Source: Mycolicibacterium peregrinum
GTDB lineage: Bacteria; Actinomycetota; Actinomycetes; Mycobacteriales; Mycobacteriaceae
Direction: 5' to 3'
Assembly (NCBI RefSeq): GCF_001665785.1
Contig: NZ_LZSO01000049.1
Location: 1 to 64,000, forward strand
Length of the DNA stretch: 64,000 nucleotides
The position numbers and the translations under genes were made by a program. A model generated the notes under the pieces. It was not told where the DNA came from. It did not search any database and was given only the letters and a program-made list of their open reading frames with translations. Of the stretch, positions 16,365-25,677 are shown piece after piece; positions within the stretch are counted from its first letter, which is position 1, and each line of letters opens with the position of its first letter.

Positions 16365-19300
16365 TTGAGTACGCAGGGCTTCGTCCGCCGACTTCGGGTG
16401 GCGCCGCCGAGGATGCCCGGTGGCGAGGTCAGCCTGGCCCCACCGCCCGAGGTTCCGCGGGCCATCCCTGGCAACCTGGCGATGCGCCTGATGCCGTTCG
16501 TGATGCTGGTGGCGGTCATCGGCATGATCGCGTTGATGGTCACGGTCGGTGGCCGGGACATGGCCAGAAGCCCGATGTTCCTGCTCTTTCCGATGATGAT
16601 GATCATGTCGATGGTCGGCATGTTCATGGGCGGTGGTAACCGAAATGGCAAAGCCGCAGCCGAGCTCAACGAGGAACGCAAGGACTACTTCAGTTATCTG
16701 GCGAATCTTCGCGAGGAGGCCGATACCACCGGGGCCGAACAACGCACGGCGCTGGAGTGGAGTCATCCCGATCCGCGGGCGTTGACCGATGTGGTGGGCA
16801 CCCGTCGGATGTGGGAGCGGCGGCCAAGCGATGCGGACTACTGCCATATCCGGGTCGGGATCGGGACCCACCGGTTGGCCACCCGGCTGATGGCGCCCGA
16901 GACCGGACCGCCCGAGGACCTGGAGCCGGTGTCGACGGTGGCGCTGCGCCGGTTCGTCAAGACCCATTCCGTGGTGCACGCGCTGCCGACCGCCGTGTCG
17001 TTGCGGGCGTTTCCCACCATCACCTTTGAAGGGGAGCGTGCGCTCGCGCGGCAGTTGGTGCGCTCGATGGTGTTGGAACTGTGCGCCTTTCACGGGCCGG
17101 ACCATGTGCAGGTGGCGATCGTCACGGCCAACCCCGACGGGGAGAACTGGAGCTGGGTCAAATGGCTGCCGCACGCGCAGCATGCGGTGACCCGCGACGG
17201 TATGGGTTCGATGCGGCTGCTGTTCCCCACGCTGGAGCTGATGGAGACCGCACTGTCGTCCGAGCTGGCCGAACGCGGCCGGTTCACCCGCAACGCGCCG
17301 CCGACCCAGGGACTCAAACAGCTCGTCGTCGTACTCGACGACGGATTCGTCACCGGCGACGAGCAGTTGATCACCGACGCAGGCCTGGACAGTGTGACGC
17401 TGTTGGATCTGAACGGCCTGCGGCCCGGTGCCTCGGCACGACGCAGCCTGCAACTGGTGGTCGAGGGTGACGACGTGGCCGCCCGCACCGCAGTGGGGGT
17501 CGAACGGTTCGCCACCCCGGACACCATCACGATCGCCGAGGCCGAGACGACGGCACGGCGGATCGGGCGCTACCGCCCGGCGAACGCCGCGCACATCGTC
17601 AGCCTGGAGGCCGATTCGCGGGCCGTCGACCCCGGCCTGATGGCGCTGTTGAAGATCCCCGACGCCGCCGCGATCGTGCCCGAACAGGTGTGGCGACAGC
17701 GGTCTCTGCGAGAACGGCTGCGGGTCCCGATCGGGATCACCCCGAACGGGCAGCCCATCGAACTCGACATCAAGGAAGCGGCCGAGGGCGGGATGGGCCC
17801 GCACGGGCTGTGTATCGGTGCCACCGGATCGGGAAAGTCCGAATTCCTGCGCACGCTGGTGCTTTCGATGATCACGTCGCACTCGCCGGAACAGCTCAAC
17901 CTCGTGCTGGTCGACTTCAAGGGCGGGGCCACGTTCCTCGGTCTGGACGGGATCGCCCACATCGCGGCCATCATCACCAACCTCGAAGACGAACTGACGA
18001 TGGTGGACCGGATGCGCGACGCGCTGGCCGGTGAGATGAACCGCCGCCAGGAACTGCTGCGCGCCGCCGGAAACTTCCCGAACGTCTCCGAATACGAGCG
18101 CGCCCGGGCGGCGGGCGCCGACCTGGAGCCACTGCCCGCCCTGTTCATCGTGGTCGACGAGTTCTCCGAACTGCTGTCCCAGAAGCCGGATTTCGCCGAG
18201 CTGTTCGTGATGATCGGCCGACTTGGCCGGTCTCTGCACATGCATCTGCTGCTGGCCTCGCAGCGGCTGGAGGAGGGCAAGCTGCGCGGACTGGACTCGC
18301 ACCTGTCCTACCGCATCGGCCTCAAGACGTTCTCGGCAGGCGAGTCCCGCAGCGTGCTCGGCGTGCCGGACGCCTATCACCTGCCCAGCGTGCCCGGTTC
18401 GGCGTTCCTGAAATGCGATGCCTCCGAACCCATCCGGTTCAACGCGTGTTATGTGTCGGGGGAGTACGTCAAACCGCGGGTGTCGGCGCGCACCGGTCGG
18501 GTCACCCAGCTGGGTGCGCTCGCGCCGAAGCTGTTCACCGCGACGCCGGTCAAGAAGGATCCGGTGCCCGACCGCGGGCCGGCGCCGTCAGCGCTCCCGG
18601 CGGTCGAAACCGAGGCGAATGTCGGCAGCCCCGCTGGGCCTGTCAAGAAGACACTGCTCGACATGGTCGTCAGCCGTCTGCGCGGCCACGGCAGGCCCGC
18701 CCATGAGGTGTGGCTGCCGCCGCTTGACGACAGTCCCGCCGTGAACGAGCTTCTGCCGGACTCCGATTGGTCGGCTCCGGCGAATGTCAACGGCCGGTTG
18801 TGGATGCCGATGGGTGTGGTGGACAGGCCCTACGATCAGCGCCGGGACGTGCTGATGGTCGACCTGTCCGGTGCCCAGGGCAACGTCGCGGTGGTCGGTG
18901 GGCCGCAGTCGGGCAAGTCCACCACGTTGCGCACGCTGATGCTGGCCGCCGCCGCGACCCACACTCCCGAGCAGTTGCAGTTCTACTGCCTGGACTTCGG
19001 TGGTGGCACCCTGACGAGCCTGGCCAAGTTGCCGCATGTCGGCGGGGTGGCCGGCCGGATGGACGCCGACGCGATCCGGCGCACCGTCGCCGAGGTGGCC
19101 GGGGTCTTGCGGTCCCGCGAGCAGCTGTTCCGCGAACTCGGCATCGAATCCATGCGGGATTTCCGTCAGCGCAAGGCCAAAGGCGAGGTGAGCCAGGACA
19201 AGTTCGGTGACGTGGTGCTGGTCATCGACGGCTGGGCGTCGATCAAGAGCGACTTCGAATCGCTCGACCAGGTGATCCAATCGCTGGCTGTCCAGGGTCT

Positions 19301-20378
19301 GTCGTACGGCGTGCACCTGGCGATCACGGCATCGCGCTGGATGGAGATCCGGCCCGCGGTCAAGGACATGCTCGGTACCCGCGTCGAGCTCCGTCTGGGT
19401 GACCCGATCGACAGCGAGGTGGCGCGGCGGTCGGCTGAGCTGGTGCCGATCGGGCGGCCCGGACGCGGCATCAACTCCGAGCGACTGCACATCCTGATCG
19501 GGTTGCCCAGGCTCGACACCAGTTCCGCGGTGGAGGATCTGCCCGCCGGCGTGGCCGGCGCCGTCGAGGCCGTCCGCGCGCACTACCAGGACCGCGAGGC
19601 GCCGAGGGTGCGGATGCTGCCGCACGACGTGAACCGCGACGACGTCGTGCGAGTAGCGCGCGATGCCGGGCAACTGAGCAAGGCCCGCATTGCGATCGGC
19701 ATCGACGAGGATGAACTCGCACCCGTGGTCCTGGATTTCGATTCCCAACCCCACCTGGTCGCCTTCGCCGACACCGAATGCGGCAAGACCGGTCTGCTGC
19801 GCAACATCGCGGCCGGCGTGATGGAGAACGCCAGCCCGGTGGAGGCCAAGATCATCCTGGTCGACTTCCGTCGCTCGATGCTGGGCGTGGTCCCCGACGA
19901 GTACCTGGGTGGCTATGCCACGGCCCCGCAGTCGTGTACGGATCTGATGATGGCCCTGGCCGGTGCCCTCAAAGACCGGCTGCCGCCCAACGACATCACC
20001 CAGCAGCAGCTCAAGGAACGGTCCTGGTGGTCGGGGCCGGACCTGTTCGTGATGATCGACGACTACGACCTGATCCCCGGCGGATCGCTGAGCCATCCGC
20101 TCGGCCCGCTCGTCGAGTATCTGCCGCAGGCCCGCGACATCGGCCTACGTGTCGTGGTCACCCGGCGCAGCGGTGGTGCCGGGCGGGCGATGATGGATCC
20201 GATCGTCGGGCGACTGAAAGACCTGTCCTGCAACGGTTTGGTGATGAGCGGCAGCAGAGACGAGGGTGGTCTGTTCGGCGGATACAAGGCCGGACCGATG
20301 CCTCCGGGCCGCGGCATGCTGGTCTCCCGGACCACCCGTAGCGGCGTGGTCCAACTGTCCCGGATGCCCGACCTGTGA
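16365..20378 (+). CDS. eccC: ESX type VII secretion ATPase EccC (single-chain)
   Basis: This 1337-residue FtsK/SpoIIIE-type motor has two N-terminal membrane helices (MRLMPFVMLVAVIGMIALMV and MFLLFPMMMIMSMVG) and three ATPase domains. The P-loops are GATGSGKSE (nt about 17817), GGPQSGKST (about 18898) and the variant ADTECGKTG (about 19771). It is fused as in ESX-2, -3 and -5, not split as in ESX-1. It powers secretion and recognises the C-terminal signal of Esx substrates. TTG 16365 is chosen because GGGAGG lies six bases before it. The longer open frame runs through the divergent eccD. Its stop overlaps the next gene's GTG (GTGA). Confidence 0.95.
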   Translation: MSTQGFVRRLRVAPPRMPGGEVSLAPPPEVPRAIPGNLAMRLMPFVMLVAVIGMIALMVTVGGRDMARSPMFLLFPMMMIMSMVGMFMGGGNRNGKAAAELNEERKDYFSYLANLREEADTTGAEQRTALEWSHPDPRALTDVVGTRRMWERRPSDADYCHIRVGIGTHRLATRLMAPETGPPEDLEPVSTVALRRFVKTHSVVHALPTAVSLRAFPTITFEGERALARQLVRSMVLELCAFHGPDHVQVAIVTANPDGENWSWVKWLPHAQHAVTRDGMGSMRLLFPTLELMETALSSELAERGRFTRNAPPTQGLKQLVVVLDDGFVTGDEQLITDAGLDSVTLLDLNGLRPGASARRSLQLVVEGDDVAARTAVGVERFATPDTITIAEAETTARRIGRYRPANAAHIVSLEADSRAVDPGLMALLKIPDAAAIVPEQVWRQRSLRERLRVPIGITPNGQPIELDIKEAAEGGMGPHGLCIGATGSGKSEFLRTLVLSMITSHSPEQLNLVLVDFKGGATFLGLDGIAHIAAIITNLEDELTMVDRMRDALAGEMNRRQELLRAAGNFPNVSEYERARAAGADLEPLPALFIVVDEFSELLSQKPDFAELFVMIGRLGRSLHMHLLLASQRLEEGKLRGLDSHLSYRIGLKTFSAGESRSVLGVPDAYHLPSVPGSAFLKCDASEPIRFNACYVSGEYVKPRVSARTGRVTQLGALAPKLFTATPVKKDPVPDRGPAPSALPAVETEANVGSPAGPVKKTLLDMVVSRLRGHGRPAHEVWLPPLDDSPAVNELLPDSDWSAPANVNGRLWMPMGVVDRPYDQRRDVLMVDLSGAQGNVAVVGGPQSGKSTTLRTLMLAAAATHTPEQLQFYCLDFGGGTLTSLAKLPHVGGVAGRMDADAIRRTVAEVAGVLRSREQLFRELGIESMRDFRQRKAKGEVSQDKFGDVVLVIDGWASIKSDFESLDQVIQSLAVQGLSYGVHLAITASRWMEIRPAVKDMLGTRVELRLGDPIDSEVARRSAELVPIGRPGRGINSERLHILIGLPRLDTSSAVEDLPAGVAGAVEAVRAHYQDREAPRVRMLPHDVNRDDVVRVARDAGQLSKARIAIGIDEDELAPVVLDFDSQPHLVAFADTECGKTGLLRNIAAGVMENASPVEAKIILVDFRRSMLGVVPDEYLGGYATAPQSCTDLMMALAGALKDRLPPNDITQQQLKERSWWSGPDLFVMIDDYDLIPGGSLSHPLGPLVEYLPQARDIGLRVVVTRRSGGAGRAMMDPIVGRLKDLSCNGLVMSGSRDEGGLFGGYKAGPMPPGRGMLVSRTTRSGVVQLSRMPDL

Positions 20379-21805
20379 CCGGGGTCGAGGAGCTCCGCGA
20401 GCTGCACGTGGTGTCCGCGGCACCCGAGGCGATACGGGTGTCCGTGGTGGGTGGCCGCACCCAGCTCGACGTCGCGCTGCCGGCCGATGTGCCGGTGGCG
20501 GCGTTCCTGCCGGAACTGGCCCGGTTGATCAAGTCCCGAGACGCCGAGCGCAGTGACGACCTGGCCGACCGCGACGAGCGACGGACGTTCTGGGTGCTCA
20601 GTCGTGCCGGTGGGGCCGATGCGCTGGAACCTGATCGGACCCTGCGCGAGGCCGGCGTGGAAAACGGTGAGCTGCTGCATCTCTCGGCCCGCCGGGCGTT
20701 GTCCCCGCCCACTCTGTACGACGATGTGGTGGATGCGGCGGCCCGACTGAACCGGGCGTCGTACGCGGCGTGGAATGCCACCGCGGCGGGGACGATGGCC
20801 TTCGCCGGGTTGTGGCTGTGCTCGGCGGTATGGGTGGTGCTCCTGCTCGCCCCGGCATTGACGGTGCACCGGCCGGTGATCCTCGGTGCGGCAGCGCTGA
20901 CCAGCGTGGCGTTGGTCGCCGGTGGCGCACTCGCGCGCCGGATGCTCGGCCGGGCCGACATCGCCGCCGCGGTCGGCCCGTCGGTGATCGCCGTCGGCGC
21001 CGCGGCGGGTTGGGTGGTGGCGGCACCGCACGGTGCCGTCGGACTCGCGTGTGGCTGCGCAGTGTTGTTGGGGCTCACCGCGATCTGTCACCGCGTGATC
21101 GGCGCGGGCCACTGGTCGTACGTGGCGGCTGCGGTCGTGCTGGGATTCGGCACCGTGGCGTTCGCGGTTCGCGCGTTGGGTGCACCGGTCGCGGTGGTGG
21201 CCACGGTCGTCGCCATCGTAGCGGTGTTCGGGTGTCTGGCGGTGCCTGCGCTGACGGCACGGCTCGACCGGTACCCGGTGGCGCCCGTCGGCGCGTCACG
21301 CGGGGACGATCCCTTCGCTGTGTCCGCCGCCGCGGTTGAACCCGGTACCCCGATGCCCAGCGCGGAACAGGTGTGGGCCAGGGTGCACGCGGCGGTGCTG
21401 ACCCGTTCGGGCCTGTTGGCCGGTGCGGCGGCGGTGGCGCTGCTCGGTGCGACCGTGCTGATGCGGGTCGAGACGGGTTGGGCTGCCTTCGCTTTCGCAC
21501 TGATCTGTGCGTCGGTGTCGGCGTTGCACGTCCGCCGGGCGGCCACCTGGCCCGAACGGGTGGCGCTCGGAGTGCCTGCGCTGGGGCTCGTGCTGATCAC
21601 CTGCGTGCAGGCCCAGTCCGGGGTGTGGCCGTTGCAGCTCACCGGGGTCGTCGTGCTCGCCGTGGTCGCGGTCGGCGGCGCCATGGCCCGATACGTTCAG
21701 CGGTTCCGGACCGCCTTCGGGTATCTGGAATACGTGGCCGTTGCGGCGGTGATACCGCTGGCGTTGTGGCCGCTCGGACTGTACGAACGGCTGGGCGGCC
21801 AGTGA
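20375..21805 (+). CDS. eccD: ESX type VII secretion component EccD, second copy
   Basis: The 476-residue protein has the EccD plan: a ubiquitin-like domain (IRVSVVGGRTQLDVALPADV), then about 11 membrane helices ending EYVAVAAVIPLALWPLGLYE. It is translationally coupled to eccC upstream (4-bp overlap) and to mycP downstream (GTGA overlap). It shares layout with the first EccD but little obvious identity in the loops. Since ESX protomers contain two EccD subunits, a system with two different EccD proteins may build a heterodimer. That is an inference. Confidence 0.9.
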   Translation: MTGVEELRELHVVSAAPEAIRVSVVGGRTQLDVALPADVPVAAFLPELARLIKSRDAERSDDLADRDERRTFWVLSRAGGADALEPDRTLREAGVENGELLHLSARRALSPPTLYDDVVDAAARLNRASYAAWNATAAGTMAFAGLWLCSAVWVVLLLAPALTVHRPVILGAAALTSVALVAGGALARRMLGRADIAAAVGPSVIAVGAAAGWVVAAPHGAVGLACGCAVLLGLTAICHRVIGAGHWSYVAAAVVLGFGTVAFAVRALGAPVAVVATVVAIVAVFGCLAVPALTARLDRYPVAPVGASRGDDPFAVSAAAVEPGTPMPSAEQVWARVHAAVLTRSGLLAGAAAVALLGATVLMRVETGWAAFAFALICASVSALHVRRAATWPERVALGVPALGLVLITCVQAQSGVWPLQLTGVVVLAVVAVGGAMARYVQRFRTAFGYLEYVAVAAVIPLALWPLGLYERLGGQ

Positions 21806-23184
21806 GCGCCCGGCGGTGCTCGGCGGCGGTGACCGTCGTCCTGACCGTGGCGCTGGCCGGTTTCGGGGCACCCCCGGCCGGTGCCGTGACGCCGCCTGTC
21901 GTCGAACCCGGACCGCCACCGAGCGGGCCCGTCGCACCGGCGCAGCCCACCGAACTGAAGGCGATCTGCGGTATCCCCACCGGCGTGCTGCCGGGCACCG
22001 ACTTCACCAAACAGACCAGCGCCGAGGCGATGCTCGAATACCGCAGGGCCTGGCGCTTTTCCCGCGGTGCCGGACAGAAAGTGGCGGTGATCGACACCGG
22101 CGTCAACCGGCACCCCCGGCTGCCCGCACTCGAGCCCGGCGGCGACTATGTGTCGGGCAGCGACGGCCTGGTCGACTGCGACGCGCACGGCACCCTGGTC
22201 GCCGGAATCATCGCCGCGGCGCCGGCCGACGGTGACAGCTTCGCCGGGGTCGCCCCCGAGGCCGCGATCCTCTCGATCCGCCAGAACAGCGGCGCCTACA
22301 GCGTCGCGGGCACGAGCAGCAGCCAGAACGACGACCCCAACGCGACGTCGATCGGCTACGGCAACACGCACACCCTGGCGCTCGCGATCACCAGGGCGGT
22401 GGATCTCGGTGCCACGGTGATCAACCTGTCGGAGGTGGCCTGCGCGCCCGTTTCGGCCGGCCTCGACGACCGTGAACTCGGGCGCGCGGTGCGCTACGCC
22501 TACGAACGCAATGTCGTGGTGGTGGCCGCGGCGGGCAACTTCAACAGCCAGAGCATGTGCAACGCGCAGAACAACATGAACGATCCGAACCAACCGCTGG
22601 ACAACGGCTGGAACAGCGTCAGCACCATCGCCAGCCCGGCCTGGTTCGCCGACTATGTCGTGACCGTCGGCGCGGTGACCACATCGGCCACCCCGGCCGA
22701 CTTCAGCCTGCATGGGCCGTGGGTGGCGGTGGCCGCCCCCGGTGAGCGGGTCACCTCGCTGGACCCCGGCGGGCCCGGACTGAGCAACGCCCAGCTCGGC
22801 CAGCAGGGGCTGGCCCCGCTCAACGGAACGAGCTTCGCGGCGCCGTTCGTATCGGGTGTGGCGGCGTTGATCCGGTCGCGGTATCCGGGTCTGACCGCCG
22901 GTGAGGTGAAGGATCTGCTCGAACGCACCGCCCGCACCCCGGGGAATGGACCCAACCAGGCCACGGGTTATGGAGTCGTGGACCCAGTCGCGGCACTGAC
23001 CTACCAGCTGCCACCTGCAGCAGACCGCCGCGATGTCACTGCCTCTTCACCGATCAGCGGGCCACCGCAACCTGATCCGGGTAATGTGCGGGCCCGCAGG
23101 ATCGTCTTCACCGTCACCGCGGCGTGTCTTGCGTTGATGGTGGCGGCGGTAGCGGTGGCTGCTGCCCGGCGACGGACCAGGTGA
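21802..23184 (+). CDS. mycP: Mycosin, subtilisin-like ESX serine protease MycP
   Basis: The 460-residue precursor has a signal peptide (residues about 1-28, ending in AGAV), the N-terminal extension, a subtilisin domain and a C-terminal membrane helix (FTVTAACLALMVAAVAVAA) followed by basic residues. The triad is intact: VIDTGV (Asp98), DAHGTLVAGI (His129) and NGTSFAAPFVSG (Ser344). Mycosins stabilise the ESX complex and process some substrates in the periplasm. The GTG start overlaps the second eccD stop. Confidence 0.95.
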   Translation: MSARRCSAAVTVVLTVALAGFGAPPAGAVTPPVVEPGPPPSGPVAPAQPTELKAICGIPTGVLPGTDFTKQTSAEAMLEYRRAWRFSRGAGQKVAVIDTGVNRHPRLPALEPGGDYVSGSDGLVDCDAHGTLVAGIIAAAPADGDSFAGVAPEAAILSIRQNSGAYSVAGTSSSQNDDPNATSIGYGNTHTLALAITRAVDLGATVINLSEVACAPVSAGLDDRELGRAVRYAYERNVVVVAAAGNFNSQSMCNAQNNMNDPNQPLDNGWNSVSTIASPAWFADYVVTVGAVTTSATPADFSLHGPWVAVAAPGERVTSLDPGGPGLSNAQLGQQGLAPLNGTSFAAPFVSGVAALIRSRYPGLTAGEVKDLLERTARTPGNGPNQATGYGVVDPVAALTYQLPPAADRRDVTASSPISGPPQPDPGNVRARRIVFTVTAACLALMVAAVAVAAARRRTR

Positions 23185-23196
23185 GTGAGGGGAAAG

Positions 23197-24642
23197 ATGC
23201 CGGACGAGAATCGGCCGATCGGCGAGCCCAGATCGCTCGACGACCTGGCACCTGGCGAATTGGACCAGGTGGAGGCCCGGGCTGCGGCGTTGCTGGAACA
23301 GATTGCGGCACAACGGTCAGCCCGGCAGATCCATACCGCGACGTCGCCCGCCGACGACGTGACCGACGCCTTCACGAAGCCGGAGCCCGAGCCCTCGGCC
23401 GTTGCACCGGCACGTCGGCTCGCCCCGCCGCCGTGGCAGATGCACAGTCCGATCGGGTCAAGGGAGTTCGCGCAACGGTTCGACTTCGATGAGCCGCGCA
23501 GCCCCGAGCCGGAACCTGAACGTCCAGCTCCGGAGCCGGAGCCGCCGGCCCCCGAGCCGACTGAGCTGATTCCGATTCCGCCGCTGAGGCCGGTTCCACC
23601 ACCGCCGCCGCCTCCACTTCCGCCGTTGCCGCCGCCGGGGTTCATGCCGCCACCACCGGGGTTCATGCCGCCGCCGGGTGTGTCGCAGCCGCCGCAGTAC
23701 ACGCCGGTGCCGCCTTCGCTCGACGACGCCGGGATCCTCAACCGCTCCCGCGCACCCCATTCCGGTTGGCGCCGCGCGGTGCACCTGGCCAGTGCCGGAC
23801 GGGTCAGCCCGGGTGAGTCGCGCAAAGATCGGGAGCGCGACGACCTGCTGGCCCAGATCCGTCAGCCGATCGCCGGTGACTTCCGGATCGCGGTGCTGTC
23901 GATCAAGGGTGGAGTCGGAAAGACCACCACCACCTTGGGATTGGGCTCGGCGCTGTCGATGATGCGCCACGACCGGGTGATCGCGGTGGATGCGAACCCG
24001 GACCGCGGAACGTTGGCCGAGCGGGTACGGGACGTGTCGAGCGAGTCCACTGTGCGCGACCTGCTGTCGGATCCCAACATCGAGCGCTACGCCGACGTAC
24101 GCAGCCACACCCGGATGGCGGGCAGCCGACTGGAAGTGTTGGCCAGCGAGCAGGAGCCCGCGGTCTCGGAAGTGTTCGGTGAATCCGACTACCGCCGCAC
24201 CGTCAGCATCCTGCGTCGCTACTACAACATCATCCTCACCGACTGCGGCACCGGGATCATGCATTCGGCGATGGCGGGTGTGCTCGATCTGGCGCATGCG
24301 ATCGTGCTGGTCAGCTCACCGGCCATCGACGCGGCCCGCAGTGCGTCGGCAACGTTGGATTGGCTGATGCAGCACGGACACTCGGCGTTGGTCCGCGAAG
24401 CGCATGTGGTGCTGAGTGCCTCGCGACCCGGGTCGGCGAAGCTCAAACTGGACAAGGTCTACGAGCACTTCGAGGCCCGTTGCCGCTCGGTGCACATGAT
24501 CCCGTTCGATCCGCACCTGGCCGAGGGCGCCGACGTCGACTTCGACCTGCTCGACCCGGCCACGCTGCAGGCGTATCTGGAACTGGCTGCCGCAGTGGCG
24601 GAAAAGTTTCCCCGGCTACGAGGCGGCCCCCAGTACCGGTGA
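23197..24642 (+). CDS. EspI/MinD-like ESX-associated ATPase, first copy
   Basis: The 481-residue protein has a Pro/Glu-rich disordered N-terminus (with a Pro-run near residues 125-160 and GFMPPP repeats), then a SIMIBI-class ATPase. It shows the deviant Walker A SIKGGVGKTTTT (about residue 235), VDANPDRGTLA and LTDCGTGIMHSAM. The same type occurs in ESX-1 (EspI) and ESX-2 loci. ATP-linked regulation of secretion is described for EspI, but the role here is inferred. ATG 23197 follows GAGGGG. A close paralogue lies at 56022, beyond the toxin region. Confidence 0.85.
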   Translation: MPDENRPIGEPRSLDDLAPGELDQVEARAAALLEQIAAQRSARQIHTATSPADDVTDAFTKPEPEPSAVAPARRLAPPPWQMHSPIGSREFAQRFDFDEPRSPEPEPERPAPEPEPPAPEPTELIPIPPLRPVPPPPPPPLPPLPPPGFMPPPPGFMPPPGVSQPPQYTPVPPSLDDAGILNRSRAPHSGWRRAVHLASAGRVSPGESRKDRERDDLLAQIRQPIAGDFRIAVLSIKGGVGKTTTTLGLGSALSMMRHDRVIAVDANPDRGTLAERVRDVSSESTVRDLLSDPNIERYADVRSHTRMAGSRLEVLASEQEPAVSEVFGESDYRRTVSILRRYYNIILTDCGTGIMHSAMAGVLDLAHAIVLVSSPAIDAARSASATLDWLMQHGHSALVREAHVVLSASRPGSAKLKLDKVYEHFEARCRSVHMIPFDPHLAEGADVDFDLLDPATLQAYLELAAAVAEKFPRLRGGPQYR

Positions 24643-24897
24643 CCGCGCTCGAACCGACCTGCGGTGGAGGCAAAGAATGTTCGCATCGGTTGAGGACGCG
24701 CGAGCTATCGCCGGGGGATGTGGACTGTCGAGTAAATCTCGGTTATCTACGCAACAGTGGCAAATTACGGTGTGAGTGGCATTGCGACGATGGCAATTTC
24801 GCAAACGTAATTGTCCATGCACTCAAATATGGTCGGCCGTAATCGAATTCGGCAAAGAACGTGGCGGCGCCTTTGTGGATCTGGAACACTTGTCGGA
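24643..24897. other. AT-richer intergenic region before the giant-effector operon
   Basis: These 255 bp are visibly richer in A/T than the surroundings (for instance TAAATCTCGGTTATCTACG and GGCAAATTACGG). They hold no convincing gene. This is the only sizeable gap before the 19.6-kb plus-strand operon, so its promoter must lie here. AT-rich ESX promoters are often bound by Lsr2 or EspR. No specific site can be assigned. Confidence 0.4.
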
Positions 24898-25362
24898 ATG
24901 AGTAACGATGCCCTCCGGCATCAGATGACCGAGGTGCTCGCCTTGGTCTCCGAGCAGATGGCCGATATTGCTGCGGTGCAGCGCGAGCAGGCGCAGCTCA
25001 CCGCGACCGCGGAGGAGGCCGATGGCCTGGTCCAGGTGACGGTCGACGCTCGGGGCCATGTCACCGAGACAGTCATCGATGAGTCGTATCTCGAAGAGTA
25101 CGAACTCGAAGAACTCGGTGGCCACGTCACCGCGGCCGCGCAGACTGCTGCGCACGATGTGGCGCAACGGTCGGCCGCGCTGATGATGCCGATCGAAGAA
25201 CGACGCCGGATGATGCCGTCACTGTCCGACATCGCCGACACTGCGCCTGACCTGCGCGACCTGACCAGATCCGTGTTCGGCCAAGACGAAACGGCCGTCC
25301 AGGCGAGTGCACCTGAGGATGACGACCGGGACGAATCCGCATTTCCCACTGTGAGGAGCTGA
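24898..25362 (+). CDS. YbaB/EbfC-like protein of the effector module
   Basis: The 154-residue protein has a helical start (LRHQMTEVLALVSEQMADI) and a YbaB/EbfC-type core (ADGLVQVTVDARGHVTE...). A conserved MPSLSDIADTAPDLRDL segment and an acidic tail follow. YbaB-like proteins recur next to WXG100 and CpnT-like genes in actinobacterial type VII loci. Their role there is unknown, though a chaperone or scaffold role is possible. ATG 24898 is chosen because the longer frame has no ribosome site. A paralogue lies at 43736 and ends in the same FPTVRS motif. Confidence 0.75.
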   Translation: MSNDALRHQMTEVLALVSEQMADIAAVQREQAQLTATAEEADGLVQVTVDARGHVTETVIDESYLEEYELEELGGHVTAAAQTAAHDVAQRSAALMMPIEERRRMMPSLSDIADTAPDLRDLTRSVFGQDETAVQASAPEDDDRDESAFPTVRS

Positions 25363-25365
25363 ACG

Positions 25366-25662
25366 ATGGCTGACGAGCTCGGTGTCGGTCCTTCTGACCT
25401 GCGGGCGACCTCGAAGGACCTGAACGATGTCAGCGTCAGGATGAAGAACGTGCTGTCTACCCTGCAATCGAATCTGATGGCCGAAGGTGCCGCGTGGGGT
25501 GACGACAAGATGGGTGACGGGTACGCGAAAGGCAGTGCGGGCTATCTGGCGCAAAAGGATTGGGTCGACGGCTCGGTAGTGGTGAAGACCGATCTGCTCG
25601 ACTACTACTCGGACGGTTTGAAGGGTTCCGCGGACTCCTTCGAACAGCAAGACCAGCCGTAG
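25366..25662 (+). CDS. WXG100-like small protein, partner of the giant effector
   Basis: The 98-residue helical protein is of Esx size. A turn (GAAWGDDKMGDGYA, Trp44) sits where WXG100 proteins have W-x-G between two helices. It follows the YbaB-like gene by 3 bp and precedes the giant gene by 15 bp, paralleling the EsxE/EsxF-CpnT arrangement of M. tuberculosis. It probably forms a secretion partner for the giant protein's N-terminal domain. The near-identical C-terminus (LDYYSDGLKG...EQQDQP) recurs in its paralogue at 44185. Confidence 0.75.
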   Translation: MADELGVGPSDLRATSKDLNDVSVRMKNVLSTLQSNLMAEGAAWGDDKMGDGYAKGSAGYLAQKDWVDGSVVVKTDLLDYYSDGLKGSADSFEQQDQP

Positions 25663-25677
25663 CGGTCACCACACCGC

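Noticed and set aside
16269..18380. 703-codon open frame on the minus strand antisense to eccC
   Set aside because: It mirrors the third-codon GC bias of eccC, encodes a His/Gln/Arg-rich sequence with no recognisable domain and lacks a ribosome site.
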